Made by a program: the position numbers and the translations under genes. Below are positions 21,170 to 34,000 of a stretch of 64,000 nucleotides of DNA, piece after piece (position 1 is the stretch's first letter; each line of letters starts with the position of its first letter). This DNA is from Edaphochlamys debaryana. Lineage: Eukaryota; Chlorophyta; Chlorophyceae; Chlamydomonadales. The stretch is from assembly GCA_016858145.1 (NCBI GenBank), contig JAEHOE010000047.1:1-64000 (forward strand), given 5' to 3'. The notes under the pieces were generated by a model, which was not told where the DNA came from, made no database searches, and was given only the letters and a program-made list of their open reading frames with translations.

Positions 21170-24086
21170 TCATGCGTACCGTTCGTACGGCAGCACGAGG
21201 CGGCGCAGCTGCATGGCCCTCAGCACGGGCACCGCGGAGGACGAAAGGCTGCTGAGGGGCACCAGGGCCAGCTCCTGGGGGGTGGGGGGGGCAGGGGTGG
21301 GGCAGGAGAGAGTGGGTGTGGGGCTGGCGGGATTAGAGGGAAGGTAGAGGCACTGAGAAGTAGGACTCCAAGACTGCTCCAGCCTGCCAGCATCAGACGC
21401 CCAGACTGCAAAGGTCTACGCGGTCAACTCTCACCTCAAGACGGGGCGTGTGCCGGGCCAGCGCCTCCGCATCCAGCCTGCCCAGCCGGAACCCGCTCAG
21501 CGTGAGGCGCCGCAGGTACGGCAGGTCCGCCAGCGCCGCCAGCCAGGGCGCGTGGCCGCCGCCGTCACCGGCGGCAGCGGCGCCGCCGGCCTCGGCCCAC
21601 TCCGTCGGCGGCGCCAGCGCCGTTCGCTGCCGCGCATCGGATATGATGCGCAGCGTCTGGATCGCTCCCGGCGGCGGCGGTAGCCGCCGCAACTTCAGCT
21701 CCTCCTGCGCCGCGGCCGCCGCTGCCTCCTGTACCGCCGCAGCCGCTGGCGCCGCCGCCGACGACGATGGGGGCCTGGGCCCGCTGGTCACTGCGCCCAG
21801 CTTGCGCAGGCCCAGCGCCAGCGCGAGGGCGGCCTGGGGCAGCAGCGTGACGGTGCCCGAGTGCGGGTGCTCCGCCACGTCGTCGTCCCCCACCTCCACC
21901 TTGGGGTTGCGCAGCTCCAGGGCGGCCAGGCTGCGGGGGAGCTGCGAACGGGGCGGGGAAGGAGGGCGGGTGAAAGGCGGGGAGGGGCGTGAGGTGGGTA
22001 GGGGAACGGGGCCCACTTGGGGTGGCTGAGTGAGAAGTGATGTCCGCCACCAGTTATGTCAGAATCTGAGCCCCAACCCCACGTCACTGCCCTTGTGGAA
22101 CCACGGCCGCTCCTCAAGCACAAACTATCACCAGGGAGCCCACTGCTGCAGGCGCGGGGCTGCAACAGCCCCCAAGCCCGCACCGGCCCACCTGCAGGGC
22201 CGCCAGGGCCGAGATGGACACGCCACCCAGGCCGCTGTACCGCGCTGCCAGAGACACTAGGTTGGGCGGCAGCGGGAGCAGCAGCTTACGAACCGCCGGC
22301 GGCAGCTCAGCGGGCGAGGTGATGGGCACCCGCTCGACGGCGGCAGCGGCGCTGACGGCCCTGCCGCCGCCGCCACGCGGGCCCGTCAGCATGGCCACGG
22401 CGGTGGCGGCGTAGGCAGCGGCGCTGGCGGCGGCGGCCGCGCTCGCAGCGGAGGTGCCGGCGGTTGCGGTTGCTGCTGACGCCAGCGTCGCCGCCATCTC
22501 GGCCGCTGAGGCCGCCGCCGCCGCCATCGCCACGACCGTCACCTTGCCCGTGGGCCGGAACTTCTCAACCGACAGTGACGTCAGTGACGTCGACGCCGCC
22601 AGCGCTGCCGCCGCCGCCGCGTCGACCTCCAGCCGCCGCCACGTCAGCGCCGCCAGCTCCGGAAGGCGTCCAGCCTCCGTCAGCAGCCGATGCCGCCACT
22701 CCGGGTGCGGCACGGCCCCGCCGTCCTCCACATCCAAGCTCGTAAGCCTACTGAGCGCCGCCAGCGCCGCCGCGACAGCCTCCGCCGCCGACTCGGCGGC
22801 GGCCGCCGCCACCTCGTCCGCGTATCGCGCGCCTCCGCCGCCGTCGGTTGGCATGCCCAGGCCCAGGTCCAGCGACCGAAGCTGCGGCAGCCCCGTCAGC
22901 GCTTCCGCGACCTCCATCAACACGGCTGCGTGCTCATCCTTCCGCCTCCGCTCTGACATGGCGTCCCCCGGCCCTGGCCCGTCATCGCCCGAGCCAGTAG
23001 CGCCACTGCTACTGCCGCCCGGTGTAGCTGCTGTGGCTGTCTTGGCCGCGGAGTCGCCGCCCCGAAGCGGAGCGTCGTCGTCAAAGCAGGCGGGAGCGGG
23101 CTGCTGGGGCTGCTCATCATCCGCAATAGCGTCGATGTGGAGGGTGAGGTGCTCCAGGGCCGTGCAGGCCGCCAGTGCTGCGCCTAAACCCGTCGGCCAG
23201 ATGCTCCCTGTGTCACTGCGGCCGCCGAAGCAGCGGTCCAGGACAATGCGCTTAAGGGTGTGAGAGAGCGGGGGCGTGCTGCCCAGCAGCAGCCGGGGTA
23301 GTGCTCGCAGGCGGCACTGCGTCAGTGTGAGGACAGCGAGCGCGGGCGCAGCGCCGGCGGCGGCACTTGCGGCTGCATCAGTCAGGCCTAGGGAGACGGC
23401 GGTGAGGGAGGTGACGGTGGAGACGGATGAGGCGGCGAAGGATGTCAGCGCCGCGAGCCTGTGGGGGGGACGGTGGGTTGGGGGCCCGGGTGGGGGTGCG
23501 GGGAAGGGCGGGGCGCTGAGGCCGGGCCACGAGTGGGTGAGTCCCCTGACTCCCCTGAGTCCCCTGACGACCACTGGTATGCCCCGAGCACGGTATTTGT
23601 GCACGGTGCTCACCCGCGCAGTTGCGCCTCAGCTGCTTGCGCTCGGGATGCATCCAGCTTGAGCACCAAAGCGCCTGGCCGGCAGCCGCGATACAGCAGC
23701 GATGGTGCAAATCCGTCTGTTGTCTCGCTGGTGATGCGCACGAGCGGCTCCTCGCGATCATGTGCAGCGCGAGTGAGTGAGCTGCATCCGCGGAAGCACC
23801 GCCGCGAGGATGAGTCCAGCCATGGCCTCAGCCAGCGATAGATGTCTGCTACGTGTATGGTGGTGGTGTCGTTGTCGACTGTCGGAGTCCCGAGCATGGC
23901 AACGACTTTGGCGGGAACACGGACCTGCAGCTCTGAGGGCCAAGCAACTGTGCTCAGTCGGTGGACTTGCAGAGTGAAGAGCAGTGAAGCGGAGTTGCTC
24001 GTGGCAATGCAGAGGTGACCGCGGATGGTCGGAACCAGTCGGAAGAGGCGTTTGGCCAGTGCCAGTGCGGCTACGACACGTGCCAT
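21170..24086 (-). CDS. Leucine-rich-repeat-like protein, Ala-rich
   Basis: Minus-strand exons 24086-23614, 23458-22192, 21941-21435 and 21274-21170 (stop TGA); 783 residues, all junctions GT-AG with kept phase. The ATG at 24086 (MARVVAALALAKRLF) is the first ATG in the open frame. From about residue 155 onward LxxLxL-type segments recur: LTSLTAVSLGL, LAVLTLTQCRLRALP, LKRIVLDRC, LEHLTLHIDAI, LRSLDLGLGM, LTSLDVEDG, LTSLSVEKF, LVSLAARYSGLGGVSI, LAALELRNPKV, LRRLTLSGFRL and MQLRRLVLP at the end. This is the irregular, RNI/F-box-companion style of LRR seen in many algal proteins. No F-box, kinase or NB-ARC domain is recognisable, and residues 1-155 match nothing I know. Long Ala-rich runs (about residues 455-520 and 625-660) interrupt the repeats. 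Probably a protein-interaction scaffold; the partner is unknown. Confidence 0.75.
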
Positions 24087-25050
24087 GCGTTGAGTTGAAA
24101 GTACATACACAGAGGTTATAGCTGTAAACGGCAAACAGAGACAGGGGGCCTACATCTGGGGGATGGGGCGGCGTGGGGGCGGTGGGGGAGGACGGGAGGC
24201 GTGATCGGCACGGGACGCAGAGTTGGGCTGGTGTGCACGCCCTTGCCGGCCCACAACGTCTCGCCACACACCCGCCCTGCCATTCCTCGATCCTATCTCA
24301 AAAAGCAGTTAATCAGCCCAACGTGGCTTACCTCAGGACACAACGGAAACATCACCCCGACGCTGACCGCTTTTTGCACGTTTCTGCTTGTGAATGTCAC
24401 TACTGGCTCATGATCAGCAGCGCATAGGTATGCGCATCACGCTGCAGCCCGGGCGGGGCTCCGGAGAGAGCGAGGCGCAATGTCTACGGCGACAGCTGTG
24501 GAAGTCCGAACCTGCTGCGACGGCCCGCGGCTTGTCAGCAGCTTCTAGTGCCACCTGTTCAACTTCAAGGCGCTATGGAGGGGCCTCGCGCAGAGGTAGG
24601 CCGTTTTCGGGACATGCTGTGGACGTGGCGCTCGCCCAGAGCAGGGAGTGAGCTGCGGCATCATGCCCGCAGGTGCACAAAGCTTGCTAGGGGGTTGTCT
24701 TGGCCGGGCGGCGCGCCGGCACAAGTCGTCACGACGGGCGGGCTTGAAGCTGCACCGCGGCCGCTACCCGTGACCCAGGCGCGCCCCGACCCGTGAGAGA
24801 CCGCACACACCTCCCGGGATGAAACGCCGCCGCGGCGTTGAGTCCTCTGCCTGTCGCTCTGCAGGCACTGCCTCACCTCTATCTCGCCCGTCCCGCCGGC
24901 CATCTGCCGCCGCGCAAGCTAATTGGGCAGAGCAGGCGTTACTCGCCGCTATCGCCGCGCAGCCGGTGCGATGCACTAGCTGGCGGCAAGAGCTGAGGTT
25001 AAATGCACTCCTAGCTTCGCCCCGCCGGCACACGTGCGCCGCGCGGCACC
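24087..25050. promoter_or_regulatory. Divergent intergenic region, LRR (-) / DUF3638 (+)
   Basis: A 964-base interval between divergent start codons; it must hold both 5' UTRs and promoters. No convincing TATA element or repeat was seen. Confidence 0.35.
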
Positions 25051-28000
25051 ATGGCCATTGAACAAGATGTCGATGCCGCGCGCGCGGACGGGGCGCTGCT
25101 CCAAAGCATCTTCGCCTTCCCGACGGCCCCAGCAAGCCAGCTGCAGTCTCAGGCAGGCATCCGTGGCCTAGTGGAGCTCTTCGCCCGCTTCGTGGTCACG
25201 GTGGGTCGCCGCAAGTTTGCCCAGCGAGCGTTACGGGAACCCGTGAGCCTGACGGGACCCTCACCGACGCCCCCTTTACTCCCCTTGCAGCTGCAGCATG
25301 AGAGCGGCCAACCTGCCACCACACGCACGCTATGGCCCGGCCTGAAGCACCCCGACCTCGACGCCCTCGCCGCCGCGGCTGCTGCTGCCGGCAACAGCCA
25401 GACCGTGACGTTGTTCCCGGACTTCGGTGCCGCGCTCCTCGCTTTGGCACCAGGTCCCGACAGCATCCAGCCCCGCCCCGGCACCCTCGCCCTGCACCTG
25501 GTCTGCCTGGACAGCTGGGAGTTCTGGGCGCACAGGTGAGGTAGAGGCCGTGTGCCAACGGTGTGCTCTGCATAAGGGCGGCAAGGATGCCTGGGGTTAA
25601 GGACTATGCGCCCCGCGACCCGCGGATGCTTATCCCTTGCATGACCAGGACACGGTATGACCATAACCGCCCCCCGCCTGCACCGCTCGTTCCCCGTGCA
25701 TGCAGCTCTCCAGGAGGCATCCAGCACACCGCAATGTCCTCTGGCCACACGCTGCTTGCCTGTGGCCACCTCCGTGCTGAGGACCACGGTCGGCTTGTGC
25801 AGCTCGTGCACACCCTCACCAGCAAGGCCCTGAGCAAGCGGAAGGAGGGCGACAAGGGCTACCTGCGCACGCCTGCGTTCATCCGATCGGTGGTGGAGGC
25901 GGCTGTCGCAGCCGTGGGCAAGGGCGACACAGAGCCAGAGCCGTCGGCCGACATCACCTCGCGTGGCGGCTTCGCCGATGTGGGTCAGCACACTGGCGGC
26001 GATACGGTACGGGACACCTGCTGGCCGCTGGTGCGGTCGGTGCTGCAGGTGAGGGGAGCGGTACGCAGGGACTTGTGTGTCGGTTTGCTGGCTGATGTAC
26101 GGCGCAGTGTTCCTTGCTCCGGGTGGTCCCACGGCCTGTGGTCCGCCTAACGCCTGTGGCCCCAGGTACTAGAGGTGTTTCCGCATTTGGGTTGGCAGCC
26201 AACGTCATCTCAACCAGGTGTTAATGATTTCCCGCCTTGCCCCTTCCGTGCCGGCCCACACTCATCACCCGCAGGTGCTCCTGGCGCGCGCCCCTGGCTG
26301 CTCCCCTAGCAGCCCCCCGGCGCTGCTGTTCCGCTGGGCCCTGGCGCACCTGGAGCTGTGGCTGCTGCAGGGCCAGCTGCGGCGACTCACATCGAACACG
26401 GCCGGGCCCACGGCGGTGACCAACGCGATGCACATGCTCGAGTGCGCCGCTGGGATGGCGGCGGCGCTGGCGGACGAGGGCCACGACGTGAGCGCCTTCG
26501 AGGCCGCCTGCGCCAGCGCCCGGGCCTGCATCGAGGAGGCCGTGGCGCAGAGGGCGCTGCGGCAGGCGCAGGGATTCGAGCTGCCCGACGAGGGCTCACC
26601 AGGCCTGACCGGCGAAGCCGCTCTGCCTGGTGGCACCCTGCCGGAGCGTCTGGAGCCTCGCACCGAGGAAGGCGGCCTCGAGGCCGCACGGCGGCGCGCT
26701 GCTATCAACCTGGGCTCCGTGCCGCTCCTTTTTCCCGGCTCCGCCTTCAGTGGCGTCCTCAACCTCCTGCGCACCCAGCGGCAGTGGAGCAGCCCCGCAG
26801 AAGACGTGCAGTACCAGCTGGTGCTGCGCAGCGTAGAGCGAGAGCTCTTCAGCCGGGCCGTCACTGCTTTCGATGCCTCATCCAACCGCCTCAGTGTGGG
26901 TGAGGTGGCTGCCCTGGAGGAGGTGGTGGACTCCTACCGGCTGACGCTGCAGCGCTTCCTAGACACGCCAGCTGCCAAGTCCGCGGCGGCGGAGGGGGCC
27001 CTGCTGCGGGCGGAGCTGTACAGCCGGGAGCTGCTGGTCGTGTGGGTTGCGTACTGCCTCATCCACGCAGCCGCCGACCACGAGTACGGCATCGTGCAGC
27101 AGTACGGCGTGGCGCTGTCGTACACGGACCTGCGGCATCTGGCGCTGTCAGACCGGGCCGCTGTGGATGCGGCGCTGGCGGTGGCTGCGTACCTGCAGCG
27201 CCGGACTGTGCCCGGGCGCGAGCTGTTCTCGCTGAGGGATGGCGGCTCATCAACGTTTGAAATGGCACGCTCGTTTGCCGCGTCGAACTCTCGGCTGCAG
27301 CAGCTGTGGCAGCAGGAGCAGGAGGACGCTGAGGCGCGGCAGAACCAGCACTGGGCGGAGGTGCTGCGCAAGAAGGCGCTGGCCAGGAAGCTACGGAGCG
27401 AATTGTACCAGCTGCAATCGGAGGGCGCATCGCTGCAGAGCACGCTGGACCGAGTCCGCAGCCGCTACAACTCGGGTGGAAGGCACGCACCGTCGTACTA
27501 CGAACTGCAACAGGCAAGCTACGATGTGTCTGACAACCAAAGCAAGCAGGACAGCAAGCAGAGAGAGATAGAGGCAGCGGAGAAGGCCCCATCCGCCGTC
27601 CTCCAGCCGCTGCCTGCAGCCCCGGGTGCCGCTCGAGTGTGGGTCTTCTTCCTGCACATGCCGCCGCTCTTCCGCTCGCTCTCCCGGGCCAGCTTCCTGG
27701 CGCAGCAGATGCTCCTGCCGCGGCCCCTCAGCTCCGACCTGAGCAAGGCGGTTGCTGTCGAAAACCTCAAGACTTCCCTCGCCAGCCACTACAACTCCTA
27801 TCGTGCCGTGCAACAGTATCTGCAGGTCCCCACGCAGACGGTCAGCGGCACAGACGGGGCTGTTCAACTCTGGTCTCCCTTCAGCGCCCCTGAAGCCAAG
27901 GACGTGGGACCCAAGCATGTCGACCGCTTTTGCGGGCCCTCGGACGGTGTGTGGCACCCCGACAGCCTGCTGCCCTGCATGGGCTGGGCTGGCAGCGGCG

Positions 28001-31000
28001 CCGCGGCCGATCAGCAGCTGCGGCTCTCCAGCTATTTCAACCCCTTCGCATCCCTGCCTGCTGCTGCGGTCGAGGCTTTCTTTACCGCGGCGCTGCCAGC
28101 GGGGGCGGAGGCTCTGCAGTGGGCCCTGCACACCCCCGAGGTGCCGGCAGCCGACCGAGGTAACATGGCGATAGCGCAGCAAGGTGAGAGGTTCAGCTGG
28201 GAGGGATGGCTGGGAGATCACAATGCCAAGGCTAGCCAGGCGGTCTAGTCATCAGGGCCCACAAGTGAAGTGTCTGGGTGCGGTAAACTCTTGGGCTCGT
28301 TGTTACCGGCCCGCCTTTGCACTCTGCAGACCAGCGGCCTCCCTGGCTGGGCAAGCCGGCCTTCCTGACGTTCGTCGCCCTGCGCGCCTTCCCGCTTCGC
28401 CAGCTGTGGAGGCTGTGCGTGGCCCTGCGCGAGCACGTGCTCCCCCTGGGCCACCCCGCCGTGCACGTGCTGGTACGGCAGCTGCTGTACCACATGGGCA
28501 CCCTGACGGACGGGCCAGATCCGCAGCTGCTCTGGCGAACCGGCTGGGACGAGGAGCCCAACGGCGTGCTGCCCACGCTGTGCGGGGAGCTAGCGGCGCT
28601 GGCGGAGCAGCTGGACCCCAGTCCCAGGGAGCACGAGGCGGTGCTGCTGCTGGGCCCTGTTGCGGCCTACGTCGCGTCCTTCTACCCGCCCTGCCTCGCT
28701 GTGGCCCGGCGCTTTGCCGCCATGACCTCTCGCGTGGCAGATGAGCTGGAGGCGGAGATTGAGGCGCACGCTGGAGACGAGCGCCTGTCAGAGGTGCTCC
28801 AGGCCAAGCAGTGCCGCTGGCGGGCCATGTCGCTGCTGTGCTACGACTCGGATGCGCTGGCGGAGCCGGGCGATGCGGCGGCCATGGCCAGGCTGATGGT
28901 CCTGGTGAACCACGGTCGCGTATTTCTGCACGACCACGCCCTGCTGGCTCAGGGCGAGGCGCTGCAGCTGCGGGCCCACAACGTCATCGCCCGCCGCATC
29001 GCCTTCCTCGTCCAGGCAGCCAAGCAGCACCCAGACATGCTGACGGCCGCCGTGGGGGCAGTGCTGCGGGGCCGGGATCTCGGCGGCCTGCGCTGGTCGC
29101 AGCTCCCAGGCTCGGAGGCGAGCTTTGAGGCCGTGGGGCCAGGCGGGCGGCTGTACTCCCTGAACCTGCTGGACGGCACGGTGCTGTTCGACGGCTGGCC
29201 GCCCAGCCGCCTGCCCAAGGAGGTCACGCAGCACCCGCTGTACGTCCGCACCTTCGGCGATTGGAGCTTCGAGGTGGCGGGCGGAACCGAGGCGGGCGCT
29301 GCCAGCACGCGGCAGACGTTGCGGCCGGTGAACGGCAGGCTGTACGAGTTCACCTCGGGCCAGGGCGGGCAGTCCCTGGCGGTTACCGAGGTGGATGTGG
29401 AGAGGCGGGTTCGGCTGGAGCTGCTGGATGTGGGCGAGGACCACGGCTGCGGGGAGTGGGGCAAGCAGCTGCCGCCCAGGCTGCGTGAGCTCTACAGCCA
29501 CTGGCTCTGCAGGTGGGCTGGGTCCATGCGAAGGGCGCGGGACAAGGGACACGCCGGACCTTCGCGGTGCACAGTGCGGTGCACAGTGCGGTGCACAGTG
29601 TCTCGCTAGCTGAGGTTCTTGCCTGCCCTGGTCAAGCTTCTTCAGCACGCCCCTAAACGTGCTGTCCTGCAGCTGGCCGGGTCTGCAGCACTCCCTTCAG
29701 TGTGCAATTCAATGCCCATCCCAAGTCGGACCTATTGCTCGCCCTCATTAGGTTCCCGACCCCTTCTGCGCAACAGCCCGATGCCCACCTTTGGCCCCTG
29801 TTCTCAGGGAGCGCGGCGTCATCGTGCTGCGGCCGCTCAGCTTCGAGGAGCACGCCATTCACTTCGTCATCGAGTGCAGCACACCTGACGGCGCGGCCAG
29901 CAGCAGCTCCGGCCCCGTGCTGTATGACTGCCGCCGCGTGCCGCTCCACCTTCAGCGCCTGCACTGGCTCGAGCTGCTCTCCGACCACCAGGCGGAGCTG
30001 ACGGACCAGCTTGTCCTGCTATGCGGCTGCGCGGTTCTCAACACCATTCTGGCCAAGCTCGAGGACATCAACTTCATCCATTGCTTTCAGCCATCGCCCT
30101 CCCGGGCGGCCCAGCCTGCGTCCTATCGACTGCTGTTCGAGGTGCCCCGGTACGGCCTGGAGTTTGAGGTGCGCAGCGGAGGGGAGCTGACGTCGCGGGA
30201 CTACCCCGGCTACCGCCTGTGCCGCCGCCAGCTGCTGGTCGACGCCGGGTCAGATGCTGGGTACGGCAGCGACCATGTGTCGTACACGCTGCCCGAGTTC
30301 CATCAGTACCTGGTCCTGGAGCGCTCTCCTGCTGTACGGCAGCGACCAGTGGGCGCTCAGCGCGCAGATGAGCTCGTGCTCATCCCTGCGGGGCCGGTGC
30401 AGCGTAACGGCGGCCAAGTTGCCGTGGTCGTGAGCTCTGGATGCGGCGCCAGCCTTAAGGTAGGCGGGGCTTCAGGGACCTGTCATGAGTGCATGTGCTC
30501 ATTCGCGCTGTGTAGATGACCCCGGCCGCTAACAGCTCCTTCCCTTGACGCTTGCGCTCACTCTTTCGCCCTCCTTGACCCGCAGGCCCACTGGCTCCTT
30601 CCCTTGACGCTTGCACTCACGCTCTCCTTGCCCTGCCCTCTGCCCTCTGCAGGCCCACTGCTACGAGGTGCACGGCCGCTTCGGCCACCTGCGCGCCTCC
30701 GCCGTGCTGCCCCGCCTGCAGCTGGCAGCCCTCTACGCCGCCACCGGCACCCTGCTGCCCGAGCCTTCGAGCCGCGCCGCGGGCGGGCAGATGGCCATGA
30801 CCCTTCTGCGGCAGAGCTGGGGCACTCGGCCCCTGACGGAGGAGGAGGTCCAGCAGCTGAGCAGCGCGGGGCGCCTGGGCGGGCACCTGGCGTCCGGGCT
30901 GCGGCCTCTGGCGGCGGAGCTTGCGGCAGCGGCCTCACAGCTAAGCGATCTCTATTCCGAGCCCGGAGCCCCTGCGGGTCTGAATGACGGGGCGACCCCA

Positions 31001-34000
31001 CAAGACGCATGCATCGCGTATGAGCAGGACGTGGCCCGCGCACACAAGGGCTGGGCAGGGCTCAACCCGCGGCACCGCTTGTCTGCGAGCGAGGAGCGCC
31101 GGGTGCTGGGGCTGAGCCCCGAGCTTCCGCCAGAGCCCGAGTGGCAGCGCAGGCGCCTGTACAAGCCGAGTTCGGTCCCAGAAAGGCTCCCAGTGCCAGA
31201 CGGCTACGTAACGGAGAAAGAGAAACAGCTAGCCTCCCTGGTCAAACGGCCATCTGAGGGCCCCTGCTCCGCGGAGGGTGCCTGCCCTGCCTACCCGCTC
31301 GCACCTTCGGGCGGCGCTCACCGCACGCCCCTCGCGGCTGCTATGCACCAAGAGCTGGCGGAGAGCTGGCGGCAGCACCACAAGCTCACGGCGGCGGAGC
31401 ACATGCGCCTGGACACAAGCCAGCTGCTGCCGACCCTGAAGCGCGTCAAGGTCAGCGGGCAGAGGGCGGGGTGGCAGTTGGCAGGGCTGGGCTGAGGTGG
31501 CTGTAAAGTTTGCCTGCTTGCTGTTGCAATTTCTCAGTACGGTACGGGCTTATGCGCTTGGCCCCCTCCCGGCACCTAGGCTGAGGTGTCCGAGCGTCGC
31601 GCCGCTGCCGAGGCCTTCCTCCTGCGGCACGCCTCGGCCGTGCCAGAGGACGTGGGCTGCCACGGAGCCGCCTTCCGCCTGCTCCGCCTGTCCAGCGCTG
31701 CCCCCTCCGCGGGCCCCCTGGACCTCCTCGTGGCTGCCTGGCGGCCCGAGGTGCTGCGGCAGTATAACCCGTTCCTGTCAGACCAGGCCGTGGCGGGGCT
31801 GCGCGAGGGCGTGCTGACGTGGCTGGCGCTGTGCGTGCTGGAGGACCGGCTGGGGCGGCTGGAGGCGCTGGCGGAGGCGGGGGAGGAGTACAGGGTGCAG
31901 CTGGTGCAGGTGGGGGGCTGGGCCAGGTACCCATAGCAGCATACGGTCCTATCCAGTTCGGTTCCAGCATCGGTTCCCCTCATCGCACGGGTATACCTGC
32001 ACTCGCTAACCTCTGGCAATCCCCCGTCACAGGAGTTGCTTGTCCGCCGCGTGTGGGACTTGCGGGTGCACCCCGAGTGGCTGGTATTCGAGGTCGAGGG
32101 GCGGCTGCAGATCCGGCCGCAGCAGTACGCCGTGGCGGCGCACCTGATGGACCCCGCAAACGCCGGTGCCATCGCGCAGCTCAACATGGGCGAGGGCAAG
32201 ACCCGCGTCATCCTCCCCATGCTGGCTCTGCACTGGGCGGGCGGAAACCGCATGGTGAGCGGGGAGGGCTGTACCGTGCTGCGTTGAAGAAGCCTTCAGA
32301 AGCTCCCTAGGGCTGTACATGTGCGAGCGTGTTGTTGAGCGAGTGCTTGCTTGTAAAGCAGGTGCTGGTTTCTTGCCTCTCTGGGTTCCACGCATGCTTG
32401 TAAGCCTATCCGCCCATGCCGCCACGCACCTCAGGTCCGTCTCAACTTCCTGTCCGTGCTGCTTGACGAGGCGTACGGCCACCTGCACACCCACCTCACC
32501 GCCTCGGTGCTGGGCCGCAAGCTCTTCACGCTGCCCTTCCACCGCGACGTGGAGCTCACGGAGGCACGGGTGCAGGCCATGGCCAGCGCCATGAGGCACT
32601 GCCAGCAGGTGGGCGCTGTGAGAATGCAGTCCTTTGTTGTGGGCGAGGCCAAGCCCTCGCTAGGAGAATCCACACACGCTTGCCCCCCTCCTGCCTCCCC
32701 TCCGGCAAACCCAGGACGGTGGTCTGGTGCTGGTTGCTCCCGAGCACCGCCTCTCGCTGCTGCTCAAGCGGACCGAGGTGGGCTTGAAGGCAGAGACCGG
32801 GGGGGAGGCGGATCGGCAGGCCGCTGACCGGTGCTGCTCGGCCCTGGACGAGCTGGCGGCTCTGCCGTACATGGACGTGCTGGACGAGAGCGACGAGCTG
32901 CTGCACCACAGGTGGGGCTTGGGCTCATGGATGTTGTGTGGCTGGATCTGCTTCAAACGTGAGCCCGCCACTTCACCTGAACAGGACTGCTTCCGTGCTC
33001 TGCCCCTCCGGCCAGGTTCCAGCTCATCTACGCCTGCGGCGCTCCCATGGGCCTGCCCGCGGTAGCGGAGCGATCAGGAATGGTTCAAGCCCTCTTGGCC
33101 GCCCTCTCGCACCTGGCGGCCTCCGGCCGGCTTCCTCTGCCCGAGGGCGCGGCGGTGCTGGAGCCCCCTTCGGCGGCCTCGGCTCAACCTGGCGCCCAGC
33201 TCGGTCCGCAACCCTCCGCTCCTCCGCCCGGTTCCTTCTGCGGCTTGCGGCTGCTGCCTGGGGAGGCGCTGAGCGAGGCAGCGCTGCGGGAGCTGCGGCG
33301 GGCGCTGGCGGAGGAACTGGCCGAGCACCCGCCCCTGCAGCTGCACTGGCTCAGCGAGCACCCGCTCAAGGTGCGCAGCGCAGGAAGCTGACAGAGCATG
33401 CTCCTTTGCTCCTTGCTCCTTCCTTCTTGACTGTCCATTCTCCCGTCGGCGTGCTCCCGTCTTCTCAGGCTGGGGAGCTTTGCTTACAGTAGTTGAGCGC
33501 TGCCGCTCCCCGATTCCACCCCCAGGCCCGCATCCTGGCCTGCATCCTGGACACCTCCCTGCCTGCGGAGGAGCACCTGGGCCCGGACGTAGCAGGCAGG
33601 GGTGGGGGCCAGCTGACGCCCGACCGGGTGTGCCAGGTGCTGGCGCTGCGGGGGCTGCTGGGCTGCGGGGTGATGGAGCACGGGCTGCAGAAGAGGCACC
33701 GAGTTGACTACGGTATTGACAGGTGTGGAGGGCCAGCGGGGGTAACCGAGCGCTTGTCGTCGTGACGCTCGGCTTTGCGGCGACGCACCTGGCCAACGCT
33801 GCAATGCATGGACCGTGGGTACATGACGGCGGCCTGACGCTCGAGCTACTGGCAGGGTAGTAGCCGAGTGTCACCCAGGTTGCCCTTGAAGCGGTCCATC
33901 TCATCCTCGGCTGCAGGTCCACGCCTCAGCGCCCCGCCCAGCCGCCCGGCGCCCGCGGCCGCACGCGCATGGCCGTGCCCTTCCGAGCCGCCCACGTGCC

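Noticed and set aside
22454..23263. 269-codon plus-strand Ala/Ser-rich open frame
   Set aside because: Antisense shadow of the second exon of the LRR-like gene.
22114..23613. Continuous 499-codon minus frame as a single-exon gene
   Set aside because: Its first 50 codons run through an intron; splicing 23614 to 23458 keeps phase with the upstream exon and removes the stray start.
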